From AWTP1-13 sp963775835 (GTDB lineage Bacteria; Pseudomonadota; Alphaproteobacteria; Rhizobiales; Hyphomicrobiaceae), in the NCBI GenBank assembly GCA_963775835.1, contig CAVZKV010000020.1, forward strand, positions 186,001-250,000: DNA of 64,000 nucleotides, in the 5' to 3' direction. Numbering within the stretch: the first letter of the stretch is position 1; each line of letters opens with the position of its first letter. The notes beneath the pieces are model-generated. The model made no database searches. It saw only the letters and a program-made list of their open reading frames with translations, and was not told the origin of the DNA. The translations under genes and the position numbers were made by a program. Below, piece by piece: positions 8,490 through 19,971 of this stretch.

Positions 8490-9260
8490 TCAAGCTTGGT
8501 CGGCGATCTCGACGGCGACATCGCTCTCCCGGCACAGCTCGCGCACGCGCGCTGGCGGCTCGGTCTCGGTCACGAGATAGTCGAGCTGGGAGATATGACC
8601 GATGCGCACCGGCGCGGTGCGCTCGAATTTCATGCTGTCGGCGACCAGAATAGATTTGCGGGCACAGTTCATGATGGCCTGCGCCACCTTCACCTCGCGA
8701 TAATCGAAGTCGAGCAGCGTGCCGTCTTCGTCGATGGCGGAGGTGCCGATGACGGCGTAGTCGACCTTGAATTGACGGATGAAGTCGACCGCCGCCTCCC
8801 CCACCACGCCCCCGTCCTGATGCCGCACGACGCCGCCAGCGACGATGATCTCGATCTGCTCATAACCCTGCAAGATATTGGCAACATTGATATTATTTGT
8901 AATCACCAGCAGCCCATGCTTGCCGCGGAGCGCGGCGGCGACCTGCTCGGTGGTGGTGCCGATATTGATCAGCAGCGAGGAACTGTCGGGGATCAAGGAA
9001 GCGGCCTTGAGGCCGATGCGGCGCTTTTCATCGGTGGCGAGCTTGCGCCGCGCCTCATAGCCCAGATTGGCGGTGCCGGAGGCGAGGATGGCGCCGCCAT
9101 GGTAGCGCTGCAGGACGCCGCGCTCGCACAGATCGTTGAGGTCCTTGCGAATCGTCTGCGGAGTGACGTTGAAGCGGTCGGCCAGTCCCTCAACGCTGAC
9201 CCGGCCCTCGGACTTGGCGAGCGCGACGATGTCGCTCTGGCGCGGGCTCAGCAGGTACAT
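8490..9260 (-). CDS. glpR: DeoR-family transcriptional repressor GlpR
   Basis: Repressor of glycerol genes, expected to release DNA when it binds glycerol 3-phosphate. The 256-residue protein has the DeoR winged helix at the amino end (SPRQSDIVALAKSEGRVSVE, then a recognition helix VTPQTIRKDLNDL, residues 5-55) and a DeoR sensor domain with LINIGTTTEQ, ITNNINVA and the C-terminal ILVADSMKFE motif where the sugar phosphate binds. It is immediately upstream of glpD and divergent from the glpVSTPQU importer operon, 232 bp away. The context makes glycerol 3-phosphate, rather than another sugar phosphate, the likely effector. Confidence 0.9.
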   Translation of the reverse strand: MYLLSPRQSDIVALAKSEGRVSVEGLADRFNVTPQTIRKDLNDLCERGVLQRYHGGAILASGTANLGYEARRKLATDEKRRIGLKAASLIPDSSSLLINIGTTTEQVAAALRGKHGLLVITNNINVANILQGYEQIEIIVAGGVVRHQDGGVVGEAAVDFIRQFKVDYAVIGTSAIDEDGTLLDFDYREVKVAQAIMNCARKSILVADSMKFERTAPVRIGHISQLDYLVTETEPPARVRELCRESDVAVEIADQA

Positions 9261-9417
9261 GCATGGCCTCCCGTTCGGACCTCGGCCACTTATTTCGTTT
9301 GCGTCGCTTGCGCAAGCTTAGCGCATTCGCCGCCTCCGACAAGACGGTGCGGCACGCCTTGGATTTCGTATTGCCGCGTTTCACGCCCGCAGTTGCGGGC
9401 AAGGATGCGCGAATACG

Positions 9418-9453
9418 TTTTCGATTGACATTCGTTTTGGTTCGATCATAGCG
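9418..9453 (+). promoter_or_regulatory. glpV promoter with phased TTCG boxes
   Basis: A perfect -35 hexamer TTGACA lies at 9425-9430. The -10 match 17-18 bp downstream is weak (TAGCGT at 9449). TTCG boxes at 9420, 9431 and 9441 flank and overlap the -35 region, so a bound repressor would exclude RNA polymerase. The arrangement matches that before glpD. Confidence 0.55.
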
Positions 9454-9492
9454 TTAATCGATGTCTCGTACAACTTTGGGAGGAGACCATCC

Positions 9493-11229
<1,737 letters not shown>

Positions 11230-11243
11230 CCGGCGTTTGCGGC

Positions 11244-11265
11244 AGCGGGCGTCTTTCCGCCCGCT
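11244..11265 (+). other. intra-operon hairpin after glpV
   Basis: A perfect 8-bp GC-rich inverted repeat, AGCGGGCG-TCTTTC-CGCCCGCT, starts 14 bp after the glpV stop. No T run follows, so it is more likely a 3'-end stabiliser or processing/attenuation element protecting the receptor message than a full terminator. Confidence 0.6.
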
Positions 11266-11373
11266 TCAACTGGGAAAGCGCGCAGGCGCGAAGCCTGCCG
11301 CTTCCCTCCTCGCCGTTCTCGATCGATACTGTGACCCTCGCCCAGGGACCCTATCGACCCATCGGACGCATAC

Positions 11374-12438
11374 GTGACGCTCGAACTGAGAAACGTGGTG
11401 AGGAGCGTCGGTGCGCAGACCCACATCCATGAGACGAACCTGCGCCTCGCCAAGGAGGGCTTCAACATCCTGCTTGGCACGACGCTTGCGGGCAAGACAA
11501 CGCTGATGCAGCTGATGGCGGGCCTCGAGCAGCCGAGCCGCGGCGAGGTATGGTTCGACGGCAAGAACGTTACCGGCGTTGCCGTGCAGAAGCGCAATGT
11601 CTCGATGGTCTATCAGCAGTTCATTAACTATCCGAATCTGACCGTTTTTGAGAACATCGCCTCTCCCCTCAGGGTTGCAGGTATGGGGCAAGCGGAGATC
11701 AAGGACCGCGTACACCGCATAGCCGAGCTCGTGAAGATCGCGCCGATGCTACCTCGCCGCCCCAGCGAGCTATCGGGCGGGCAACAGCAGCGGACCGCGC
11801 TCGCACGTGCCCTCGTCAAGGATGCCGATCTGGTCCTACTTGATGAACCGCTCGCCAATCTCGACTTCAAGCTCAGGGAAGAGTTGCGCGACGAGCTGCC
11901 GAAGCTATTCGTCAATCGGCACAGCGTCGTCGTGTTTGCCACGACAGACCCCATGGATGCCCTGCTACTCGGCGGACACACGGCGACCCTCAGGGAAGGG
12001 CGCATCACCCAGTTCGGACCGACGGCGCAGGTGTATCATCGGCCCGTCGACCTCGTGACCGCACAAGTCTTCTCCAATCCGCCAATTAATACGGCAACCG
12101 TCACCAAGCGCGGCGACCACATTGTTCTGAGTGAGACGGTCCAATGGCGGGCAACGGCCGAGATGCGCGAGCTGCCGGATGGCGCCTACGTCGTCGGTAT
12201 TCGCCCGCATCACATCAGCCCGGTCGCAAACGGACCCGGCGGCGCGCGCCTCGACGGCAAAGTGCAGATCACCGAGCTCAGCGGATCGGAGAGCACCATC
12301 CATTTCGAGCACGGCCCCTTGCATTGGGTATCGCAGTCGCACGGAATCCACGCCGTCGAGGTTGGCACCACCATCCAACTGTACATCGACGTCGATCGCT
12401 GCATGTATTTCAGCGTCGCGGGCGAGCTCGTGGCATGA
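11374..12438 (+). CDS. glpS: glycerol ABC transporter ATP-binding protein GlpS
   Basis: One of two different ATPases of the glycerol importer. It starts with GTG at 11374 and has 354 residues. The Walker A is the unusual but family-typical GTTLAGKTT (about residue 35), the Q-loop is YQQF, the signature is intact (ELSGGQQQR, about 134), and the Walker B is VLLLDEPLANLD. The His switch is replaced: the position after the D-loop reads VFATTDPMDA where most ATPases have THD. The C-terminal TOBE-like regulatory region follows. Paired with GlpT, whose signature is the degenerate one, the heterodimer probably has unequal ATP sites. It lies 145 bp after glpV. Confidence 0.9.
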   Translation: MTLELRNVVRSVGAQTHIHETNLRLAKEGFNILLGTTLAGKTTLMQLMAGLEQPSRGEVWFDGKNVTGVAVQKRNVSMVYQQFINYPNLTVFENIASPLRVAGMGQAEIKDRVHRIAELVKIAPMLPRRPSELSGGQQQRTALARALVKDADLVLLDEPLANLDFKLREELRDELPKLFVNRHSVVVFATTDPMDALLLGGHTATLREGRITQFGPTAQVYHRPVDLVTAQVFSNPPINTATVTKRGDHIVLSETVQWRATAEMRELPDGAYVVGIRPHHISPVANGPGGARLDGKVQITELSGSESTIHFEHGPLHWVSQSHGIHAVEVGTTIQLYIDVDRCMYFSVAGELVA

Positions 12439-12504
12439 GGCAGGGGCGCACCGGCTCGGTAACCCGCGCACGCCCCGCTGGGCATTTGAAGGGCCTTTGA
12501 GGCT

Positions 12505-13572
12505 ATGGCCAAGATCAGCCTGGAAAACATCAAGCATAGCTACCTGAAACGACCCCGCGCCCCCGAGGACTGGGCCCTGAAAAAACTCGATCTCGAGTGG
12601 TCGGATGGCGGTGCCTACGCGCTGCTCGGGCCATCGGGCTGCGGTAAGACCACCTTGCTCAACATCATTTCCGGACTGGTGCGCCCGACCGAAGGCAGGG
12701 TCTTGTTCGACGGCGTCGATCTGACCGAGCGGCCGACCGACCGCCGGCACATTGCCCAGGTCTTTCAGTTTCCGGTTGTGTACGACACCATGACGGTCCG
12801 GCAGAACCTGGCGTTTCCCCTGCGCAATCGCGGCCTCAAGGCCGCCGAGATCGAGCAGAAGGTTGAAGCGATCGCGCACATGCTCGATCTCAACGAGATG
12901 CTGCCCAAGCGCGCCTCGGGGCTGACCGCCGACGGCAAGCAGAAGATTTCGCTCGGGCGTGGGCTTGTCCGCTCGGATGTCAACGTCATCATGTTCGATG
13001 AGCCGCTCACCGTCATCGATCCGCACCTCAAATGGCAGCTCCGATCCAAGTTGAAGGAACTGCATCAGCGCACGCGGCGGACCATGATCTATGTGACGCA
13101 CGATCAGACCGAGGCCCTGACGTTCGCGGAAAAAGTGGTGGTGATGCACGAAGGCCGTGTCGTGCAGGTCGGCTCGCCGGTCGAGCTCTTCGAGCGCCCG
13201 CGCCATACCTTTGTCGGGCATTTCATCGGCTCGCCCGGCATGAATATTTTGCCCTGCGAGGTTAGCGGCGGTGGCGTCCACTTCGCCGGCCGCCAGGTCG
13301 AGGTCGAAAATCCGCCTCGCGGGCCCCTCAATGGCCGGCAGACGCAGATCGGTGTGCGGCCCGAATTCGTCTCGCTGACCGAACAGGGGATCCCGGTCAA
13401 CATCGTCAAGGTCAGCGATGCCGGCCGCTATCGCATCGTCGAAGCGCGCTGCCAGGAAAGCCGCATCAAGCTACTGCTCGAGGAGGGCGTTTCGCTGCCG
13501 GCGAGCAACGCCTGCGTCCGTTTCGACCCCGCCCACACCCGGCTCTATGCCGACGGTCAGCTGTTGGAGTAG
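12505..13572 (+). CDS. glpT: glycerol ABC transporter ATP-binding protein GlpT
   Basis: Second ATPase of the importer (355 residues, ATG at 12505). The Walker A is canonical (GPSGCGKTTLL, about residue 38) and the His switch is intact (YVTHDQTEALT), but the ABC signature is degenerate: LTADGKQK occupies the place of LSGGQ, and the Walker B region reads MFDEPLTVIDP. A TOBE-like C-terminal domain is present. GlpS and GlpT are thus complementary, each with one altered motif, as in heterodimeric ATPases with one catalytic and one degenerate site. The gene is 66 bp after glpS and 8 bp before glpP. The name is that of the rhizobial ABC ATPase, not the E. coli glycerol-3-phosphate antiporter. Confidence 0.9.
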   Translation: MAKISLENIKHSYLKRPRAPEDWALKKLDLEWSDGGAYALLGPSGCGKTTLLNIISGLVRPTEGRVLFDGVDLTERPTDRRHIAQVFQFPVVYDTMTVRQNLAFPLRNRGLKAAEIEQKVEAIAHMLDLNEMLPKRASGLTADGKQKISLGRGLVRSDVNVIMFDEPLTVIDPHLKWQLRSKLKELHQRTRRTMIYVTHDQTEALTFAEKVVVMHEGRVVQVGSPVELFERPRHTFVGHFIGSPGMNILPCEVSGGGVHFAGRQVEVENPPRGPLNGRQTQIGVRPEFVSLTEQGIPVNIVKVSDAGRYRIVEARCQESRIKLLLEEGVSLPASNACVRFDPAHTRLYADGQLLE

Positions 13573-13580
13573 GCCCGACC

Positions 13581-14447
13581 ATGGACGGCAAGACGCAGAA
13601 CCAGATGGGCTGGCTGTTCGTGCTGCCTGTCGTCGCGCTCGTGGCCTTCAATGCCGTGATCCCACTGATGGCCGTGGTCAATTACTCCGTGCAAGAGACC
13701 TTCGGCAACAACATGTTCTTCTTCGAGGGCGTGAAGTGGTTTGAACAGGTCCTGCACTCGGATCGCTTCCACGCCTCGCTCGGGCGGCAGCTCTTCTTCA
13801 GCGGCATAATTCTGGTCATCGAGGTGCCGCTGGGCGTCGCCATCGCCCTGGCGATGCCGCGCCGCGGACCGTGGGTCTCCGTCTGCCTGGTGCTGATGGC
13901 GCTGCCGCTGTTGATCCCTTGGAACGTCGTCGGCGCAATGTGGAACATCTTCGCCCTGCCCGACATCGGCATGCTCGGTAGGCTGCTCAATGATCTGGGC
14001 TTCAACTATAACTACACGCAGCAGCCGATCTCGGCGTGGGCAACGCTGATCGCCATGGACGTTTGGCATTGGACGTCGCTGGTCGTGCTGCTGGCCTATG
14101 CCGGGCTGAGCGCAATCCCGGATGCCTACTACCAGGCCGCAAAAATCGATGGCGCCTCGGCTTGGGCGGTATTCCGCTACATCCAGTTGCCGAAGATGAA
14201 CCGTGTTCTGACGATCGCCGTGCTGTTGCGCTTTATGGACAGCTTCAACATCCATACCGAGCCCTTCGTATTGACGGGTGGCGGGCCCGGCAATACCACG
14301 ACCCTGTTGTCGATCGACCTGGTCAAGATCGCGCTCGGCCAATTTGATCTCGGTCCAGCGGCGGCAATGTCGATCATCTACTTTTTGATCATTTTGTTGC
14401 TGTCGTGGGTCTTCTACGTGGTGATGACTCGAGGCGAGGAACAGTGA
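13581..14447 (+). CDS. glpP: glycerol ABC transporter permease GlpP
   Basis: Inner-membrane permease (288 residues) of the MalF type. About six hydrophobic segments are visible, starting with GWLFVLPVVALVAFNAVIPL, and a coupling loop with YYQAAKIDGASAWAVFRYI, the EAA motif that docks on the ATPases. It pairs with GlpQ, whose start codon overlaps its stop by one base (TGATG at 14445-14449), which implies translational coupling and an equal subunit ratio. Confidence 0.92.
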   Translation: MDGKTQNQMGWLFVLPVVALVAFNAVIPLMAVVNYSVQETFGNNMFFFEGVKWFEQVLHSDRFHASLGRQLFFSGIILVIEVPLGVAIALAMPRRGPWVSVCLVLMALPLLIPWNVVGAMWNIFALPDIGMLGRLLNDLGFNYNYTQQPISAWATLIAMDVWHWTSLVVLLAYAGLSAIPDAYYQAAKIDGASAWAVFRYIQLPKMNRVLTIAVLLRFMDSFNIHTEPFVLTGGGPGNTTTLLSIDLVKIALGQFDLGPAAAMSIIYFLIILLLSWVFYVVMTRGEEQ

Positions 14448-15247
14448 TGCGCAAGCTCGGCTGGCTCGTACCGGCGCTCTACATCTTGTTTCTGCTGCTG
14501 CCGATCTACTGGCTGGTGAGCATGTCCTTCAAGACGACCAACGAAATTTTGGGCGCGTTCACGCTCTGGCCAAAAAAGTTCACCTTGGAGAACTATCAGA
14601 AAATCTTCACGGACCCGACCTGGTACAACGGCTACATCAACTCGCTGATTTACGTCGTCATCAACACCGTCATCTCGGTGCTGGTGGCTTTGCCCGCGGC
14701 CTACGCCTTCTCGCGCTATCGTTTCCTGGGCGACAAGCATCTCTTCTTCTGGTTGTTGACCAACCGCATGGCACCGGCCGCTGTATTTGCCCTGCCGTTC
14801 TTCCAGCTTTATTCGGCGATCGGTCTGTTCGACACCCATATCGCCGTGGCCCTAGCGCACTGCCTCTTCAACATCCCGCTGGCGGTCTGGATTCTTGAGG
14901 GTTTCATGTCGAGCGTGCCGAGACAGCTCGATGAGACGGCCTATCTCGACGGCTACGGCTTTTGGCGCTTCTTCCTCAAGATCTTCCTGCCTACGATTGC
15001 CGCCGGCATCGGCGTCGCGGCCTTCTTCTGCTTTATGTTTTCCTGGGTCGAGCTGCTGTTGGCTAAGACACTTACCTCGGTCGCCGCCAAACCGATCGCG
15101 GCGACGATGACCCGCACGGCGAGTAGCTCGGGGTACGAGCTGGGTTTGCTGGCCGCCGCCGGTACGCTCACGATCATTCCCGGCGCCTTCGTGATCTACT
15201 TTGTGCGCAACTACATCGCCAAGGGTTTCGCGCTCGGCCGCGTGTGA
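14447..15247 (+). CDS. glpQ: glycerol ABC transporter permease GlpQ
   Basis: Second permease subunit, of the MalG type (266 residues). The ATG at 14447 is preferred over upstream in-frame starts because it overlaps the glpP stop and begins the expected membrane-inserting MRKLGWLVPALYILFLLLP. The coupling motif DETAYLDGYGFWRFFLKI and a C-terminal hydrophobic segment ending IAKGFALGRV are typical. The name follows the rhizobial importer and is unrelated to the E. coli phosphodiesterase GlpQ. Confidence 0.92.
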   Translation: MRKLGWLVPALYILFLLLPIYWLVSMSFKTTNEILGAFTLWPKKFTLENYQKIFTDPTWYNGYINSLIYVVINTVISVLVALPAAYAFSRYRFLGDKHLFFWLLTNRMAPAAVFALPFFQLYSAIGLFDTHIAVALAHCLFNIPLAVWILEGFMSSVPRQLDETAYLDGYGFWRFFLKIFLPTIAAGIGVAAFFCFMFSWVELLLAKTLTSVAAKPIAATMTRTASSSGYELGLLAAAGTLTIIPGAFVIYFVRNYIAKGFALGRV

Positions 15248-15279
15248 GCAGCCGCGTTTTGCAATAACAGGAGGAGCTC

Positions 15280-15561
15280 TTGCACCTGACCTGGATGGCC
15301 TGGACCTGGGAAACCGCAGCGTTCTTCCTGTGCATCGCCGGCCTGTTGATTTGCATGACCGTCTGGGAGTTGCTTTCGCCCGGCGGGGCGCCGCGGCGCG
15401 GCATCCTCGCCATCCGCACCACCCGGGGCGACCGGTTGTTCATCTCGCTGTTGAGCGCTGCCTATATCCACTTGGGTTGGCTGGCCGCCTTCGGCACGCC
15501 GCTCTGGGGCGCCACGGCCGTGGCTATCGTTCTGGCCATCGTCGTTTTTCGCTGGGTCTAG
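15280..15561 (+). CDS. glpU: small membrane protein GlpU (DUF2160)
   Basis: The 93-residue protein has three likely transmembrane segments (ETAAFFLCIAGLLICMTVW, a middle stretch around LSAAYIHLGWLAAF, and a final ATAVAIVLAIVVFRWV). It starts with TTG at 15280, supported by ACAGGAGGAGCTC just upstream; no ATG gives the full first segment. DUF2160 proteins accompany GlpSTPQ-type importers in many alphaproteobacteria, and its role in transport is unsettled. It is the last gene of the operon, 32 bp after glpQ. Confidence 0.85.
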   Translation: MHLTWMAWTWETAAFFLCIAGLLICMTVWELLSPGGAPRRGILAIRTTRGDRLFISLLSAAYIHLGWLAAFGTPLWGATAVAIVLAIVVFRWV

Positions 15562-15693
15562 CAGCTGCGCGCATGGCACGGACGGGCGGACCGCGGATCA
15601 TCAGGGTGAGCATAAGTTCGCCGTCAGAGCGCCGCTTTCCTGTGACAAGAATTGAACATGGGTGCGGGAGAACAACCAACGGAAGGGCCAACG

Positions 15694-15936
15694 ATGACCC
15701 CTATCCAACTCAACGCCATCCGCCGTAAGCTGAGGGAATTGAACCTCGAATACAGCGCCTTGCTGCGCGACAGGTTCGGCGAGGGACGCTTTGCGCGCAT
15801 GGCCAAGTTAAGGGCCGAACGCAATGCGCTGGTGGCCCTGATCGCCGAGCACGATGGGCGAGAGGCGAGCGCCGTGCGGAGCAACGGTGCCTTCCATCCG
15901 GGCTCCGACGGCTTCCCGCTCGACGCGCAGGCTTGA
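15694..15936 (+). CDS. small charged helical protein, function unknown
   Basis: The 80-residue product begins MTPIQLNAIRRKLRELNLEY. Most of it is predicted by eye to be alpha-helical and heptad-like (LRELNLEYSALL, then MAKLRAERNALVALIAEHD), followed by a disordered tail. The ATG at 15694 is preferred because GGAAGGG precedes it by 6 bases, although an ATG at 15658 and a TTG at 15652 are in frame. I recognise no family. It sits between glpU and the convergent uup-like gene and has its own ribosome site. Confidence 0.5.
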   Translation: MTPIQLNAIRRKLRELNLEYSALLRDRFGEGRFARMAKLRAERNALVALIAEHDGREASAVRSNGAFHPGSDGFPLDAQA

Positions 15937-15970
15937 GGCGGCCCGCGCCGGGCCGCTTTGGGTGGGAGGC

Positions 15971-17794
<1,824 letters not shown>

Positions 17795-17934
17795 TGCGAC
17801 AATCTAGCTCAACTTGGGCTAGCAGGTGGAACGGGCGCTCGCGACGCGAGCCTCAGCACGGCCCGTCGCGATCCGCGACCCCAGCCGCAGCCGCCGGCAA
17901 GCGGCGTTGCCAAGGTGGCCGGTCGGCCGAGCGA

Positions 17935-18289
17935 TCAACCGAAGCGGCGGGGACTGAAGGCAGCGACGTCGATCTGGGGCACTTCGCCGGAAACGAGCTC
18001 GGCAACCGTCCTGGCGGTCTTGGCCGCTGAGGCCATGCCGATATGGCCGTGCCCAAAGGCATAGACAACATCCTTGCATTTGCGCGCGGCGCCGATCACG
18101 GGTAGCGAATCGGGCAGGCTCGGACGATGGCCCATCCAGGTGCTGAGGCGGCTTTCGGCGTAGGGGCGCGACCAAAACCTTGCTCGCACGACGTCGTGAC
18201 CCTTGCGCAGCAAAAAGCTGGCCCGTCGTTACCCCGACAATGCCGGCGCCGATCACAGCAACCCTGGTTCTCGCAGCCACGGGCGCCAT
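17935..18289 (-). pseudogene. remnant of a DadA-like FAD-dependent D-amino acid dehydrogenase
   Basis: The first part (from the ATG at 18289) is the nucleotide-binding start of a DadA-type enzyme, TRVAVIGAGIVGVTTGQL. After a one-frame shift and a handful of residues (LLRKGHDVV, which matches the next helix and strand), the sequence jumps to the typical carboxyl end: STWMGHRPSLPDSLPVIG, then VVYAFGHGHIGMA and the last helix. A normal family member has about 410 residues; here some 300 from the middle are absent, including most of the substrate domain. The remnant is therefore non-functional unless the assembly has collapsed. It lies beside a racemase-like gene, so amino-acid racemisation and oxidation may once have been coupled. 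Confidence 0.8.
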
Positions 18290-18481
18290 CCTTCCCCCCT
18301 TCGAGCGCAGTCCCACGGCAGCGCCGATTTTACGGATCGGCGATGACGCGATAAAGTTGCGCGAACGCCGCATACCCCGCGTTTTTTTTCTCGATCGCCG
18401 TCGACCTGAGCTGCCAGCCATGCCCACGAAGTCGCCAAGACGGTTGTCTCGATGGGGCTCCTGCCATTATCCGCGGGCCCT

Positions 18482-18537
18482 GGCCTCGGCGGCGGCGGCA
18501 AGCCGCCAAGGCCGCGGATTCGTGGCGGATTTTTTTT
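18482..18537 (+). other. hairpin followed by T8, before the racemase-like gene
   Basis: GGCCTCGGCGGC (18482-18493) and GCCGCCAAGGCC (18502-18513) can pair at 11 of 12 positions. A small CCGC/GCGG stem and a run of eight T (18530-18537) follow. The T run is 16 bases beyond the main stem, so a terminator is uncertain. It lies only about 35 bp before the next start codon and could attenuate it. Confidence 0.35.
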
Positions 18538-18570
18538 CGGGACTGGGATGATCTTTGCGGGAGCTAGCTG

Positions 18571-19341
18571 ATGCGCAATGATTTCGCCGGCCCGCGGCTC
18601 GCCCATGGAGGCAAGGCCGTCTATGGTGCGCGCCTGGGCATCCTGATGCTCGAAGCGCGCTTTCCGCGCATCCCGGGCGACATGGGCCACGCCGGAACCT
18701 GGCCGTTTCCGGTGCTGTACAAGGTGGTGAAGGGGGCCTCCCCACGGCGTGTCGTGGCCGAGCAGGCAACGGGGCTGCTGCCCAGTTTCATCGCGGCAGC
18801 CAAGGAGTTGGTGGCGCTCGGTGCCGATGGCATCACCACGAATTGTGGCTTCCTCTCGCTCTACCAGCAGGAGCTGGCAGCCGCCCTGACCGTGCCGGTG
18901 GCAACGTCGAGCCTGATGCAGGTGCCGATGATCGAGAGCACCTTGCCGGCCGGCAAGCGGGTTGGCGTCCTTACGGTCAGCGCGGCCAACCTGACGCGCG
19001 ACCATCTCCTGGCTATCGGGCTTGACCCAGCCTTGCCCGTCGTCGGCACAGATCAAGGTCGTGAATTCACGCGCGTGCTGATCGGCAACGAAGAGACGCT
19101 CGATGTGGCCGCGGCCGAGCAGGATATCCTGGACGCCGGCGATGCGCTCCTTCGCCAAGACGACCGGGTGGGCGCCGTTCTGCTCGAGTGTACCAATATG
19201 GCGCCCTATGCGCGCGCCCTGCGCGACCGGTTGGGTCTGCCTGTCTACGATATCTATAGTTTCATGCTTTGGTTCCACGCCGGATTGGCACCGCGCGATT
19301 TCGGGCATCCCGGGTCGGCCGCTCGCGCCTGGCGCGACTAG
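18571..19341 (+). CDS. aspartate/glutamate racemase family protein
   Basis: The 256-residue product belongs to the Asp/Glu/hydantoin racemase superfamily, cofactor-independent enzymes using two cysteines. Both are visible: TNCGFLSLYQQE (about residue 92) and LLECTNMAPYA (about 210). The amino end carries LGILMLEARFPRIPGDMGHAGTWPF, which fits a subgroup often annotated only as racemase-like. The exact substrate is unknown: an amino acid, hydantoin or maleate-type reaction are all possible. It stands between the dadA-like remnant and phnN, on the opposite strand to both. The ATG has only a GGGAG-like ribosome site about 9 bases upstream. Confidence 0.8.
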   Translation: MRNDFAGPRLAHGGKAVYGARLGILMLEARFPRIPGDMGHAGTWPFPVLYKVVKGASPRRVVAEQATGLLPSFIAAAKELVALGADGITTNCGFLSLYQQELAAALTVPVATSSLMQVPMIESTLPAGKRVGVLTVSAANLTRDHLLAIGLDPALPVVGTDQGREFTRVLIGNEETLDVAAAEQDILDAGDALLRQDDRVGAVLLECTNMAPYARALRDRLGLPVYDIYSFMLWFHAGLAPRDFGHPGSAARAWRD

Positions 19342-19359
19342 GGGCGCACCGGACCTCAC

Positions 19360-19971
19360 TCACCGCTGCCCGATCGGCGCGTCGGGCTCGCCGGCCAAGA
19401 GCCATTCGACGAAGGCCGCGGCCGCCACCGTCAAGGCGCCGGTATTCTCGATGATCAGGTCGGCATCGGTTGGCTCGAAGCCGGTCGCCCGCGCCAGGCG
19501 CACAGCCAGATCGGGACCGTGCTCCCGTCGGCGCTTGGCCAACCGATCGGCCCGCAGCTCGGCGGGAGCGTCGATCAGCACCACCGCAACATTGCGATAG
19601 CGTGCGCGCGCGCGGGCAACGATCGTGCGCGACGCATTGAGCACGATGCATCCACCATGGCGTACCGCCTCGTCGATCTCGACCGGAATCCCATAGTGCA
19701 GACCATGGGCCTGCCAATTGAGGGCAAAGCCACCTTGCCTGAGCCGGGTTGAGAATTCGCTGGCGCTGACGCAGTCATGATCCTCCGCACCGTCCGGCTC
19801 TCGGGTCACGACCCGTCTGGCAAAGGCAAATTGCTTCCGACTGGCCAAGCGGCAACGGGCTTCCTGCAGAACGGCATCCTTGCCGGCGCCGCTGGGCCCC
19901 ACGAGCAAGACGACCCGGCCCGGCCCCAGCCCACAAACTTTGCCGTCCTCAAATGACCCGTCGTCCGCCAC
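19360..19971 (-). CDS. phnN: ribose 1,5-bisphosphate phosphokinase PhnN
   Basis: Converts ribose 1,5-bisphosphate to PRPP with ATP, the last step after carbon-phosphorus bond cleavage. The product (203 residues from the GTG at 19971) has the P-loop VVLLVGPSGAGKDAVL (about residue 20), then RRVVTREPDGAEDHD and LNWQAHGLHYGIP, all typical of the guanylate-kinase-like PhnN family. The GTG gives a natural length and overlaps the 3' end of phnM by 23 bp; starts further upstream (frame open to 20007) would lie deeper inside phnM. It is the last gene of the phnGHIJKLMN operon. Confidence 0.88.
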   Translation of the reverse strand: MADDGSFEDGKVCGLGPGRVVLLVGPSGAGKDAVLQEARCRLASRKQFAFARRVVTREPDGAEDHDCVSASEFSTRLRQGGFALNWQAHGLHYGIPVEIDEAVRHGGCIVLNASRTIVARARARYRNVAVVLIDAPAELRADRLAKRRREHGPDLAVRLARATGFEPTDADLIIENTGALTVAAAAFVEWLLAGEPDAPIGQR

